DNA from: JAGRKR01 sp041397725
GTDB taxonomy: Bacteria; Pseudomonadota; Alphaproteobacteria; Rhizobiales; Hyphomicrobiaceae
Assembly: GCA_041397725.1 (NCBI GenBank)
Contig: JAWKVZ010000003.1
Location: 1-64,000, forward strand
Direction of reading: 5' to 3'
DNA: 64,000 nucleotides
Within the stretch, counting starts at the first letter, position 1. Each line of letters begins with the position of its first letter. Under the pieces are notes generated by a model, which had not been told where the DNA came from, did not search any database, and was given only the letters and a program-made list of their open reading frames with translations. A program made the translations under genes and the position numbers. Of the stretch, positions 52,427-61,882 are shown piece by piece.

Positions 52427-53542
52427 TCAGCCGCGAGCGCCGGTGCGGCTCTCGAAGATGCCGATGTCGCGCCGCGCGACCGCGACGGACTTGAGGACTG
52501 CGAAGCACGACGTTCCCTCGCGCAAACCGAGATTGTCGAGCGAGCGTCGCGTGATGCGCGCCAGCAGGCTGGCGTCCCCGCAGGTGAGGGCGATGTCGAC
52601 GATGGCGCCATCGCCTGCGCTGATCGCGCGCACCGTCACAGGCAGGATGTTGAGCGCGCTGGTGTCGTCGGGTGGACGCAAAGCAAGGATGATGTCGCGG
52701 GCGCGAACTCTCACACGAAGCTTCGTGCCTGGGGCTGCGCGGACGAGCGGGGCGATGATCAGCCCGCCACTGAACGAAAGCTCGGTCAGGCCGTCATGCG
52801 CGTCGTGCGAGACGACGGAAGCGGTCAGGATCGAGCCAGCCTCCTGGCGCCCCAGCAAGGGAAAGGCGTTGGGATTGGCGAGGATCTCGGCGGCCGGACC
52901 ACAGCGCACGACCCGGCCCTCGGAAAGCACCACGAGCGTCGTCGCCAGTCGCGCAACCTCCGACACGGCGTGACTGACGTAGAGGATGGGGATGTTGAAG
53001 CCGTCCCGCAGACGCTCGAGGTAAGGCAGGATCTCCGCTTTGCGGGCCTCGTCGAGCGAGGCCAGCGGCTCGTCCATCAATAGGATGCGTGGACGGCTGA
53101 GGAGGGCTCGGCCGATCGTGACGCGCTGCCTCTCCCCGCCCGAAAGAGCGCCGGTCCGCCGACCCAGAAGGTGACGGATGCCGAGCAACTCGACGACGTC
53201 GTCGAGCGTCACCGTGGCCTCGCGGCCCCCGTTGAACCAGCCTCCGAATTGCAGGTTCTGGCGAACGCTCAGGTGGGGGAAGAGGCGCGCGTCCTGGAAG
53301 ACATAGCCGATACGGCGCTTGTGCACGGGGACGTCGATCCCTTTCGCCGTGTCGAGCAAGGTCTCGCCGTTGACGCGGATGTGGCCGGCTTGTGGCCTCA
53401 GCAGGCCGGAAATCGCGTTGGCGACGGTCGTCTTGCCAGCGCCAGAGCGCCCGAACAATGCGGTCACCCCTGCAGGGGCCTCGAACGTGGCCTGCATGTG
53501 GAACCGCGAGAATTGATGCGCGAGCGAGACCCGGAGGCTCAT
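52427..53542 (-). CDS. modC: Molybdate ABC transporter ATPase
   Basis: A 371-residue ATPase. ABC domain with Walker A FGRSGAGKTT, signature LSGGERQRVTIGRALLS and Walker B ILLMDEPLASLD, followed by a C-terminal mop/TOBE domain (from about residue 295: LNILPVTVRAISAGDGAIVDIAL) that binds molybdate. Overlaps modB by 4 bp. Confidence 0.93.
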   Translation of the reverse strand: MSLRVSLAHQFSRFHMQATFEAPAGVTALFGRSGAGKTTVANAISGLLRPQAGHIRVNGETLLDTAKGIDVPVHKRRIGYVFQDARLFPHLSVRQNLQFGGWFNGGREATVTLDDVVELLGIRHLLGRRTGALSGGERQRVTIGRALLSRPRILLMDEPLASLDEARKAEILPYLERLRDGFNIPILYVSHAVSEVARLATTLVVLSEGRVVRCGPAAEILANPNAFPLLGRQEAGSILTASVVSHDAHDGLTELSFSGGLIIAPLVRAAPGTKLRVRVRARDIILALRPPDDTSALNILPVTVRAISAGDGAIVDIALTCGDASLLARITRRSLDNLGLREGTSCFAVLKSVAVARRDIGIFESRTGARG

Positions 53543-54237
53543 TGACCGGCGATCCTCCTGGCGACGCGGGTCGCGACGGCCTCTGAGACGAGCAGGGCCC
53601 CGATGGCCACGGCAATGGAGATCAGCACCAGCCGCATGGCAGGGCCATCTCCACCTGGAACCTGGAGGAAGGCATAGACCGCGGAAGGCAGCGTCTGCGT
53701 CTGTCCGGGGATGTTGGAGACGAACGTGATAGTGGCGCCGAACTCGCCCATCGCCTTGGCGAAGGCCAGGATGCTGCCGGCTACGATCCCGGGCAGGATG
53801 AGCGGCACGGTTACGACGGCAAAAGTCCACACGCGACTGGCGCCGAGCGTTGCGGCGGCTTCCTCGAGTTTCGGGTCGACGGCCTCGACGGCAAGACGGA
53901 TGGCGCGCACCATGAGGGGGAAGGCCATGATGGCTGCCGCGAGAACGGCGCCGGTCCACTTGAACGCCAGAACGACGCCGAACCAGTCCTCGAGAATGCG
54001 GCCGACCGGGCCGCGCCTGCCGAACAGAACGAGCAGCAGGTATCCAGTCACGACCGGGGGCAGAATCAACGGCAAATGAACGAGACCGTTGAGAAGTTGC
54101 TTGCCGGGAAAGCTCGCCCGCGCGAGCACCACCCCCACGACGATGCCGAGCGGAAGAGAGGCGAGCGTGGCCATCATGGAGACGCGCAGGGAGAGCTTCA
54201 GAGCCATCCACTCGCCGGGTGAGAGCCAATCGTTCAT
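53539..54237 (-). CDS. modB: Molybdate ABC transporter permease
   Basis: A 232-residue permease with five to six helices. ModB landmarks are LPPVVTGYLLLVLFGRRGPVG and the coupling loop VDPKLEEAAATLGASRVWTF. It lies between modA and modC with minimal spacing. Confidence 0.93.
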   Translation of the reverse strand: MNDWLSPGEWMALKLSLRVSMMATLASLPLGIVVGVVLARASFPGKQLLNGLVHLPLILPPVVTGYLLLVLFGRRGPVGRILEDWFGVVLAFKWTGAVLAAAIMAFPLMVRAIRLAVEAVDPKLEEAAATLGASRVWTFAVVTVPLILPGIVAGSILAFAKAMGEFGATITFVSNIPGQTQTLPSAVYAFLQVPGGDGPAMRLVLISIAVAIGALLVSEAVATRVARRIAGQ

Positions 54238-54256
54238 GGGGCCGGCACGCGATTGC

Positions 54257-55069
54257 TCATTTTGCCCGGGCCGTCGCGATCATCGTGAAGCCATTTCGCT
54301 CGAAAATTGCCCTGGCCGCCGGCGAGTCGAGAAAGTCGAGGAAGCTCTTGGCCGTCGCCTTGCTCTTGCTTTCGGCAATCCGCGCTGCCGGATAGATGAT
54401 TGGCGGGTGCGTCTCGCTCGGGAAGGTGCCGACGACCGTGACGTTGTCGGAGGCTGCTGCATCGGTCGCGTAGACGATGCCGAAGGGAGCCTCGCCGCGT
54501 GCCACGAGAGCCAGGGCCGCGCGCACGTTGTCGGTCTGCGCCACACTCGGCGAGACTCTGCTCCAGATGTTGAGCTTGGTCAGGGCCGCCTTGCCGTAGA
54601 TGCCGGCTGGAACCGAGTCGACCATGGCCATCGCGAGCTTGCCGCCTTGCAGCAGGCCGAGCAGATCGAAGCCCTTGCCGATGGTTACGGGCCGGGCCTT
54701 CTTGCCGTGAACGATCAGGACGAGCCGGTTGCGCAGGATGTCGCGCCGGGTCGCGACATCGATCAGCCGGCCCTTCTGCAGGACGTCCATCCACTTGATG
54801 TTGGCGGAGATGAAGATATCCGCAGGCGCGCCTTGCTGAACCTGCCTCGCCAGCTTGGAGCTGCTGGCCAGTGAGATGGCCGCAACATGACCTGTCTTCC
54901 GGCTCCAGATCGCGGAGATCTCCTCCAGCGCATTCTTCAGGCTGGCGGCGGCGAATACGACGATCTTCTCGCTTGCCTTGGCATCGCCCGACCAGGCTCC
55001 CAGGAAGCCTCCGGTGACAACTGCGAGCGCGAGAACGAGCGGCGCGAGCCATCGCGTACGAATTCTCAT
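54257..55069 (-). CDS. modA: Molybdate-binding periplasmic protein
   Basis: A 270-residue binding protein with a signal peptide (WLAPLVLALAVVTGGFLGAW). ModA features: VFAAASLKNALEEISAIW at the start of the mature protein and GAPADIFISANIKWMD for oxyanion binding. The ATG at 55069 follows GGGGGAAACG; an ATG five codons upstream is possible. Confidence 0.93.
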   Translation of the reverse strand: MRIRTRWLAPLVLALAVVTGGFLGAWSGDAKASEKIVVFAAASLKNALEEISAIWSRKTGHVAAISLASSSKLARQVQQGAPADIFISANIKWMDVLQKGRLIDVATRRDILRNRLVLIVHGKKARPVTIGKGFDLLGLLQGGKLAMAMVDSVPAGIYGKAALTKLNIWSRVSPSVAQTDNVRAALALVARGEAPFGIVYATDAAASDNVTVVGTFPSETHPPIIYPAARIAESKSKATAKSFLDFLDSPAARAIFERNGFTMIATARAK

Positions 55070-55084
55070 GATCGTTTCCCCCAT

Positions 55085-55108
55085 CGATATATTCCGTGAG
55101 ATATAACG
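55085..55108. promoter_or_regulatory. ModE-type molybdate box
   Basis: CGATATAT-N8-ATATAACG is an inverted repeat with one mismatch, 16 bp upstream of modA. It matches the CG-n-TATAT...ATATA-n-CG style of ModE operators. A modE-like gene lies just upstream, so molybdate-dependent repression of modABC is likely. Confidence 0.65.
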
Positions 55109-55134
55109 GCATGAGTCAGCGCATGGCGCAACCG

Positions 55135-55527
55135 TTATTTCTGTTTGGCTATATCGAGAGGCTGCGACTCCGACCGAGTCAGCAGGCCTTGGAGCGTAGC
55201 GATCTCAGTGGCCGAGGCAGAACGGCTGTTTTCCTGGAGTTTGCGATAGAGGGCGAGCACCCGCTCACCTGTCTCGGTCACGGTCGCGCCGCCGTGCGCC
55301 GCACCGCCCCGCGAGCTGGTGACCAGGGGCTCCCCGAACATATTGTTCATGGTGTCGACCAGACCCCAGGCGCGCTTGTAGCTCATGCCGAGCTTGCGCC
55401 CGGCCGCGGCGATCGAGCCGGTTTGGCCGATCAGCGCCAGAAGATCCGCCTTGCCGGGACCGAACATGGTGCCGTTGGGGAAATAGAGTCGAATGCGCAG
55501 GCGAGTAGTATCGGATGGTGTGTTCAT
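55135..55527 (-). CDS. modE: ModE-type transcriptional regulator, DNA-binding domain only
   Basis: A 130-residue winged-helix protein matching the N-terminal domain of ModE (KADLLALIGQTGSIAAAGRKLGMSYKRAW, then GGAAHGGATVTETGERVLALY). The C-terminal molbindin domains of full-length ModE are absent, as in many alphaproteobacterial versions (MopA/MopB-like partners may sense molybdate). It precedes modABC in the same direction. The ATG at 55527 is preferred over an upstream in-frame start. Confidence 0.87.
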   Translation of the reverse strand: MNTPSDTTRLRIRLYFPNGTMFGPGKADLLALIGQTGSIAAAGRKLGMSYKRAWGLVDTMNNMFGEPLVTSSRGGAAHGGATVTETGERVLALYRKLQENSRSASATEIATLQGLLTRSESQPLDIAKQK

Positions 55528-55731
55528 GCCGACAGTTTCCGTGGCATCGCTCGTCGAGACAAGGGGTATGCGCGCGCCCACTCGCTGTGCCTCTGCATGC
55601 GGGCAGCGCGCGGTCGGATGCTCGGATCGAGATGCTGTTCCCCAAATAGAATTTATGATTACAGTTGTCGATCAAGTGCCGGCCTTCAATGGCACATGCA
55701 ATCAAACAAAGAGTATGTCGGGAGGATTGAG

Positions 55732-56727
55732 ATGGCTGACGACCAAAGGAGCGGATCCACGGGGCTGCGCCGCCGCACCGTCCTGGCGGGTCTCGGGGCG
55801 ACACTGGCGGCGCCACGCGTTGCCTTCGCCCAGAGCGCGACCACCATTCGCATCGGCGTGCCGACGAAGACCTACTGGCCGACCATCATCGCCGAAACGG
55901 CCATTCGCCAGAAGCTCTTCCAGAAGGAGGGCATCAAGGTCGAGCTGACGATCTATCGCAGTGGCGCAGAATGCTTCGAGGCGCTCGCCGCCGGCGCCGC
56001 CGACCTCGTCCAGAACTCGACGTCGAGTGTCGCGGCCGGCCTCAAGCGCGGCGTCAACGTGCGCTGCGTCGCCAATGGCGCCAACGGCTATTACGGCTGG
56101 CAACTCGTGGTGAAGGCGGGCTCGCCGGTGACCAAGGTGAGCCAGCTCGCGGGCAAGAAGGTCGGCATTACGTCGGCCGGCTCCGGCACCGACATCCTCG
56201 CGCGCTGGACGATGGCGGAGCACAAGGTGCAGTTCACCCGTGTTCCGCTCGGCGGTGGCGGTCTCGTGCCGAACCTGTTGACGGGCAATATCGACGCCAC
56301 CGTGCTCTACTCGCCGCTGACCTACAAGGTCATCGACGAGAAGGTCGCCCGCGCGCTGGTCGATTTCGGCAAGGTCGTGCCGGCGCATTCGACCGGTGCC
56401 TGGATCGCCACCGACAAAGCCATCAAGGACAAGCCGGAGGCGTTGCAGAAGGTGCTGAACGGTCTGTTCGGCGGCGTCGGCTTCCTGGTGGACGATGCCA
56501 ATCGCGCGGCCGCGATCAAGCTGGTCGCGGAGATCGACGAGATCCCCGAGCCCATCGCCGCGCGCGAGCTCGACGGAAACATCAAGAACCTGTCGCGGAC
56601 CGGCGAGATGAAGCTGGAGTGGGCGGAGCGCTCTCTCGAAATGGGGCGCATGATCGGCATGAAGGATCTGGCGCCGGCCAAGGACATCTTCATCACGAAG
56701 TTCAAGCCGGTACCGACCAAGGCCTGA
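55732..56727 (+). CDS. NMT1/SsuA-type ABC substrate-binding protein
   Basis: A 331-residue periplasmic protein with a twin-arginine signal (LRRRTVLAGLGATLAAPRVAFA). The NMT1/THI5-like fold is shown by IRIGVPTKTYWP, FEALAAGAADLVQNSTSSV and the KKVGITSAGSGTD loop. Family members bind sulfonates, nitrate-like anions or thiamine precursors. It starts an operon with two permeases, an ATPase and a MetE-like enzyme. Confidence 0.88.
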   Translation: MADDQRSGSTGLRRRTVLAGLGATLAAPRVAFAQSATTIRIGVPTKTYWPTIIAETAIRQKLFQKEGIKVELTIYRSGAECFEALAAGAADLVQNSTSSVAAGLKRGVNVRCVANGANGYYGWQLVVKAGSPVTKVSQLAGKKVGITSAGSGTDILARWTMAEHKVQFTRVPLGGGGLVPNLLTGNIDATVLYSPLTYKVIDEKVARALVDFGKVVPAHSTGAWIATDKAIKDKPEALQKVLNGLFGGVGFLVDDANRAAAIKLVAEIDEIPEPIAARELDGNIKNLSRTGEMKLEWAERSLEMGRMIGMKDLAPAKDIFITKFKPVPTKA

Positions 56728-56828
56728 TCGCCGTCGATCCAGGCCAGCCGAGAGGTCCCCGGCGAGCTGCGCGTCGCGACGTGGCGCGCAGCCGCCCCCG
56801 CCAACCCAGTCGGGATCGACAGGTCGTC

Positions 56829-57581
56829 GTGAAGCGCTCCACCATCATCATCGTTCGTCTGGCAATCCTCGCCGCCGTGCTCGGCGCCTGGGAGTATCTG
56901 CCGCGCTCCGGAACCGTGAATCCGCTGCTGCTGCCGCCGTTGAGCGAAGTCCTCGTGATGCTGAAGACGCAGCTCGCGCGGCCGCTTGTGCAGGAGGCCA
57001 TCCTGGTCACCGCGCTCGAGGTGATCGTGGCGTTCCTCATCGCCGTCCCCATCGGCGCGGCGGCCGGCATCGCCATTGCCGAGTTCCCGTATGCCGGGGC
57101 GATCTTCAAGCCGATGCTGTTCTACGTCTTCAGCATCCCGAAATCGATCTTCCTGCCGATGTTCATTCTCGTGTTCGGCATCGGCTTTCAGCAGAAGGTC
57201 GCCTACGCGGCCTTCACGACGGCGTTCGTGGTGCTGATGAGTGCGACAGCGGCGGTCGAGTCGGTCAAATCCGATTATGTCCTGGTGGCGCGCTCGTTCG
57301 GGGCGACGCCCATGCAGATTCTACGGCGCGTCTACGTGCCGAGCATGATGCCCGTCCTTCTGGAGACGCTGCGCATCTCGATGATCTTCAATTTCACCGG
57401 CGTCATGATCGCGGAGATGTACGCCTCGCGCACCGGAATCGGTCATCTCATCTCGAACTGGGGCGAGAATTTCCAGATGCCGCAGCTCTTCGCCGGCGTC
57501 ATCATTCTGGCCGTCGTGGCGATCGCATTCAATGAAACCGTGCGCTACCTGGAGGCGCGATGCAGTACGTGGCGAACATGA
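56829..57581 (+). CDS. ABC permease 1 of NMT1-type importer
   Basis: A 250-residue SsuC/TauC-like permease with six helices; the coupling loop is VKSDYVLVARSFGATPMQILRRV. GTG start after CAGGTCGTC. It overlaps the ATPase gene by 22 bp. Confidence 0.88.
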   Translation: MKRSTIIIVRLAILAAVLGAWEYLPRSGTVNPLLLPPLSEVLVMLKTQLARPLVQEAILVTALEVIVAFLIAVPIGAAAGIAIAEFPYAGAIFKPMLFYVFSIPKSIFLPMFILVFGIGFQQKVAYAAFTTAFVVLMSATAAVESVKSDYVLVARSFGATPMQILRRVYVPSMMPVLLETLRISMIFNFTGVMIAEMYASRTGIGHLISNWGENFQMPQLFAGVIILAVVAIAFNETVRYLEARCSTWRT

Positions 57582-58360
57582 AAGCCGGCCCTGCGACCGC
57601 CGACGCCATCGAGGTCGTCGACGTCAGCCATGTCTATCCCGGCGCCGAGGGGGGCGTGCCGGCGCTGAGCAACGTCTCGATGCGGGTCGGGGCGGGCCGG
57701 TTCGTCGTGATCGTCGGTCCGAGCGGCTGCGGCAAGACCTCGCTGCTCATGATGATGGCGGGCCTGCGCGATCACAGCGAGGGCCGCATCCACTGCCATG
57801 GCCGGCCCATTCCCAAGCCGGACCCCGACCGCGTCGGCGTCATCTTTCAGGAGGCGAGTCTCTTTCCCTGGCTGACGACCTACGACAACATCGAATTCCC
57901 GCTGAGCTTGCGCGGCATGTCGCGCGAGGAGCGTCGCAAGCGCTCCGAGCCCATGCTGTCTCTCGTCGGCCTTTCAGGCTTCGGCGACCGCTATCCGCAC
58001 GAGCTGTCCGGCGGCATGAAGCAACGCGTCTCGATCGCGCGGGGTCTGGTCCAGGACCCACCCGTGCTGTTGATGGACGAGCCGTTCGCCGCCCTCGATG
58101 AGCAGACTCGCATGACGATGGGCCACGAACTCCTGCGCATCTGGTCTACGACGAACAAGACCGTGGTCTTCATCACCCACAGCCTGACCGAGGCTGTCTA
58201 TCTGGCGGATGAGGTGCTGGTCATGTCGCCGCGCCCCGGACGCATCATCGATCATATCGAGGTGACGCTGCCGCGCCCGCGCACCTACGAGATGATGGCG
58301 ACGGATACGTTCGGCAAGCTGCGCGAGCGCATCTGGCAGCAGATCCGCAAGTCGGAATGA
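57560..58360 (+). CDS. ABC ATPase of NMT1-type importer
   Basis: A 266-residue SsuB/TauB-like ATPase: Walker A GPSGCGKT, Q-loop VIFQEASLFPWLT, signature LSGGMKQRVSIARGL, Walker B VLLMDEPFAALD, H-loop FITHSLTEAV. The ATG at 57560 follows CTGGAGGCG; a second ATG six codons later is possible. It serves both flanking permeases. Confidence 0.92.
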   Translation: MQYVANMKAGPATADAIEVVDVSHVYPGAEGGVPALSNVSMRVGAGRFVVIVGPSGCGKTSLLMMMAGLRDHSEGRIHCHGRPIPKPDPDRVGVIFQEASLFPWLTTYDNIEFPLSLRGMSREERRKRSEPMLSLVGLSGFGDRYPHELSGGMKQRVSIARGLVQDPPVLLMDEPFAALDEQTRMTMGHELLRIWSTTNKTVVFITHSLTEAVYLADEVLVMSPRPGRIIDHIEVTLPRPRTYEMMATDTFGKLRERIWQQIRKSE

Positions 58361-58368
58361 GGTGAGCG

Positions 58369-59181
58369 ATGCGACGTCCGAACCCCAGAGCCGTGCGCTG
58401 GGCCATCCTCCTGACGATGCTCGTGTTGTGGGAGGTCGTGCCCATGATGGGGCTGCTTCCGGAGCTGTTCCTGCCGCCGCTGTCGAAGACGCTCAAGGTG
58501 CTCTGGCTCGATCTGGACAAGTATTTTGCCGCGCTGCTGGTGACGCTCTACGAGGTGGCGGTGGCGATGCTCATCGCCTGCGGGCTCGGTATCGTCGCCG
58601 GGGCGACGATCGGCGGCATCTCCGTGCTGCGCGATCTGCTGCTGCCCGTGTTCTCCAGTCTCTACGCGGTGCCTATCGTCATTCTCTACCCGATCTTCAC
58701 GGCGTGGTTCGGCATCGGCTCGGAATCGAAGATCATGTTCGCCGGCATCTACGGGTTTTTTCCGGTGATGCTGTCGACCGCCGCCGGCATTCGCACCATC
58801 GATCCCCAGTTCCTGCTGGCCGCCCGCAGCATGGGGGCGACGGTTCCCCAGCAGATCACCCGCGTGATCATTCCGGCGTCGCTGCCCACTGTATTCAGTG
58901 GTTTGCGGCTCGGCGGGGCGCTCGCCATCATCGGCGTCGTAGTGGCCGAGATGCTGACGGCGTCGGCTGGCATCGGCTATCTCGTGACGCTCAACCGCAC
59001 GATCCTCGACAGCCCGCGCGTCTTCGCCGGCATCGTCACGATCCTCACGCTGTCGGTGGCCTACGACATCCTGGCACGCGCGCTCGAGCGGCGCATGGTG
59101 GTCTGGCAGTCGGCAGGTCGCACGCCGCAGGCGGCTTCCCAGCCGCGGGCGCAAGCCACACCGCAACCGGCCGCGGCCTGA
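58369..59181 (+). CDS. ABC permease 2 of NMT1-type importer
   Basis: A 270-residue SsuC-like permease, with coupling loop IDPQFLLAARSMGATVPQQITRV. Different in sequence from permease 1, so the channel is probably a heterodimer. The C-terminus ends in a Gln/Ala/Pro-rich tail (AASQPRAQATPQPAAA). It starts 8 bp after the ATPase stop. Confidence 0.9.
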   Translation: MRRPNPRAVRWAILLTMLVLWEVVPMMGLLPELFLPPLSKTLKVLWLDLDKYFAALLVTLYEVAVAMLIACGLGIVAGATIGGISVLRDLLLPVFSSLYAVPIVILYPIFTAWFGIGSESKIMFAGIYGFFPVMLSTAAGIRTIDPQFLLAARSMGATVPQQITRVIIPASLPTVFSGLRLGGALAIIGVVVAEMLTASAGIGYLVTLNRTILDSPRVFAGIVTILTLSVAYDILARALERRMVVWQSAGRTPQAASQPRAQATPQPAAA

Positions 59182-59269
59182 CCGGGGGGCTGCTGCCTGA
59201 GTAGAGAACGGGCGGCCGGGCCGCCCACGGCGCGACAGACGCGTCACGAGCAGATGGAGAGTGCACGCC

Positions 59270-60304
59270 ATGGCCGACAAGCTCCTTCCGACGACCGTCG
59301 TCGGCAGCTATCCGCAACCGGACTGGCTCGTGAACCGCGAGATGCTGTCGAAGACGGTTCCCCGCGTGCGCATGAACATCTGGCGCATTCCGGACGAGTA
59401 CCTGGAGCAGGCCCAGGATGACGCCACCGTCCTCGCTATTCGCGACATGGAGCGTGCCGGCATCGATATCATCACGGACGGGGAGATCCGCCGTGAGAGC
59501 TATTCGAACCGCTTCGCCACGGCCCTCGACGGCATCGACGCCGATACGGCTGGCGAGGTGATCGCGCGGACGGGCAACCAGCCGACGCCGGTGCCGCGCG
59601 TAGTCGGTCCGATCCGTCGGACACGGCCCGTCGAGGTCGGGGACATGGAGTTTCTGCGCCGGAATACCAACCGGCTGGCCAAGATCACCTTGCCCGGCCC
59701 CTTCACGATGAGCCAGCAAGCGCGCAACGAGTACTACAAGGATGCCGACGAGATGGTCATGGACTATGCCGCCGCGGTGAATGCCGAGGCGCATGATCTC
59801 GTCAAGGCCGGCGCCGACGTCATCCAGCTCGACGAGCCGTGGCTGCGCAACGATCCGGACGCGGCGAAGCGGATCGCGGTCAAAGCGATCAACCGCGCGC
59901 TGCAAGGCATCGAGGTCGCCACCGTCGTGCATTTGTGCTTCGGCTACGCCGCCGTCGTGCCGGGCTCGAGCAAGCCGGTCGGCTATTCCTTCCTGCCGGA
60001 GCTCGCCGATACTGTTGCCGAGACGATTTCAATCGAGGCCGCCCAGCCGAAGCTCGATCTTGGCATCCTGACGGAGCTGGCGCCGAAAAAGATCATGCTG
60101 GGCGTACTCGACCTCGGCGATCCCCAGGCGGAGACGGCGGCCGTCGTCGCGGATCGGATCCGCGCGGGATTGAAGATCGTCGCTGCTGACAAGCTCGTGC
60201 CGGCTCCCGACTGCGGCATGAAATACATGCCGCGCGCCCTGGCGTTCGCGAAGCTGAAGGCGCTTGCCGATGGCGCCGCAATCGTTCGCGGGGAACTCGC
60301 CTAG
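59270..60304 (+). CDS. MetE-like cobalamin-independent methyltransferase, catalytic core only
   Basis: A 344-residue protein matching the C-terminal half of methionine synthase MetE (full enzymes are about 750 residues). Zinc ligands are intact: His221 and Cys223 (HLCFGY), Glu256 (SIEAAQ) and Cys315 (PDCGMKY). The start TTVVGSYPQP and the VIQLDEP motif are typical. Core-only proteins transfer methyl groups between thiols and various donors. It is the last gene of the importer operon, so the imported compound may be a methyl donor or acceptor. Confidence 0.87.
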   Translation: MADKLLPTTVVGSYPQPDWLVNREMLSKTVPRVRMNIWRIPDEYLEQAQDDATVLAIRDMERAGIDIITDGEIRRESYSNRFATALDGIDADTAGEVIARTGNQPTPVPRVVGPIRRTRPVEVGDMEFLRRNTNRLAKITLPGPFTMSQQARNEYYKDADEMVMDYAAAVNAEAHDLVKAGADVIQLDEPWLRNDPDAAKRIAVKAINRALQGIEVATVVHLCFGYAAVVPGSSKPVGYSFLPELADTVAETISIEAAQPKLDLGILTELAPKKIMLGVLDLGDPQAETAAVVADRIRAGLKIVAADKLVPAPDCGMKYMPRALAFAKLKALADGAAIVRGELA

Positions 60305-60501
60305 AAGGCGATCGCACAGATGCGCTATGCGCAAGAGATGGCGCGTGTCGACGTCTGCGTCTCGCCCACGGCGATTTGGGCGTGGCGATAGTGCCGGCAC
60401 GCCTGGTGTGGCTTTCTCCGGGCTTACGACTTTCCTTTGGCGCCGCGAAGTGCGGTCCTGTATCCTGCCGGGATGTCCGTTTGGTCGTGGAGCATGGTCA
60501 C

Positions 60502-61728
60502 ATGAGGGCGATGCCAATTGTACTGATGGGACTTGCTGTCTGCCTCGTGCTCGGTGAGGCACAGGCGCAGCAACCGGGCAGGTCGCGAGCTGTCGAGCGG
60601 GCAAAGAAGGCGCTTGCCGAGCCGTTCGTCGGCATCACCACCGACGGACGTGTGCGCACCGGCCTGTTCACGCGGAAGAAGACCGGGCTCTCGACGCTGG
60701 TCGTCCGGCAGGCGGCCGAGGCCGTCCTGCGCGGCCTGAGCGAGGCGCAGCGCAAGCGGACACTCTTCCCGGTCGATCATTCCGAGTGGCGGGACTGGGC
60801 CAACATCCATCGTTTCCCGCGCCAGGGCGTATCGCTCGCGGAGCTCGGCGAGAGCCAGAGGCAGCTCGTCTACGCGCTCCTCTCGGCATCGCTCAGCGCC
60901 AGGGGCTACGACACCTCGCGCAACATCATGCGGCTCAACGGGCACCTCGCCGAACTCGTCCAGAACATCAAGGAGTATGGCGAGCATCTCTACTGGCTGA
61001 CGATGATGGGTGAGCCGTCCGCGACGGAGCCCTGGGGCTGGCAGATCGAAGGCCATCACCTCGCCGTCAACTTCTTTGTGCTCGGCGACCAGGTCGTCAT
61101 GACCCCGACCTTCATGGGGTCCGAGCCTGTGGAGGCCCTGTCGGGGCGCTACAAGGGCATCGCCGTGCTGCAGGTCGAGCAGGACCTGGGGCTGAAGCTC
61201 ATGACCTCACTGCCTCCCGAACAGCAGCGTCTCGCCTATTCCGGTGAGCGGACCGGTCAAGCTGCCATGCTGGCTGCCATGTTCAGCGACAACATCATCG
61301 TGCCGTTCAAGGGGGTGCGGGCGAGCCAGTTGAGCCCGGCGCATCGCGCGGCGCTGCTCGAGCTGGTGGGGCGCTATGTCGGCATGATGCCTGACGACCA
61401 TGCCGCCTTGAAGATGGTCGAGGTCCAGATGCATCTCGACGAGACGTACTTCTCCTGGATGGGCGGCACGGAGGCGAACGCGGCCTTCTACTACCGGATT
61501 CACAGCCCGGTGATCCTGATCGAGTTCGACCACCAAGGCCCTATCGCGCTGCCGGGAGACCGCAGCGTGCCGACGCGTCGGCACATCCACACGGTGGTTC
61601 GCACGCCCAACGGCAACGACTACGGACGCGATCTCCTGCGTCAGCACCTCCTGGAAGCGCACCGGGGCCAGCCCCATCACGTGCATCCACAGTCCGGCCA
61701 GCCGCACCGCCATCCCCACCGGCACTGA
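60502..61728 (+). CDS. DUF3500 secreted protein
   Basis: A 408-residue exported protein with the signal peptide MPIVLMGLAVCLVLGEAQA. The DUF3500 core contains SEWRDWANIHRFPRQGVSL, WGWQIEGHHLAVNFF, GRYKGIAVLQVEQDLG and SPVILIEFDHQGP. The C-terminus is strikingly His-rich (HPQSGQPHRHPHRH). The function of the family is unknown; conserved His residues suggest metal binding. About 200 bp separates it from the MetE-like gene. Confidence 0.88.
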   Translation: MRAMPIVLMGLAVCLVLGEAQAQQPGRSRAVERAKKALAEPFVGITTDGRVRTGLFTRKKTGLSTLVVRQAAEAVLRGLSEAQRKRTLFPVDHSEWRDWANIHRFPRQGVSLAELGESQRQLVYALLSASLSARGYDTSRNIMRLNGHLAELVQNIKEYGEHLYWLTMMGEPSATEPWGWQIEGHHLAVNFFVLGDQVVMTPTFMGSEPVEALSGRYKGIAVLQVEQDLGLKLMTSLPPEQQRLAYSGERTGQAAMLAAMFSDNIIVPFKGVRASQLSPAHRAALLELVGRYVGMMPDDHAALKMVEVQMHLDETYFSWMGGTEANAAFYYRIHSPVILIEFDHQGPIALPGDRSVPTRRHIHTVVRTPNGNDYGRDLLRQHLLEAHRGQPHHVHPQSGQPHRHPHRH

Positions 61729-61882
61729 CGGTCCCCGACCGGCCGGGAAGGGCCTGTGCGGACCGGCCCGGGGGCGCGGAAAGCGCAGAGGGACCCGCGC
61801 CGGGTGGGTCAGGCCCCGGTGCGGGCCGCATCGTCCACGCCAGGGGCGGGGCGTGTGGGCGTGCGCGAGGCGACTGCGGCGG

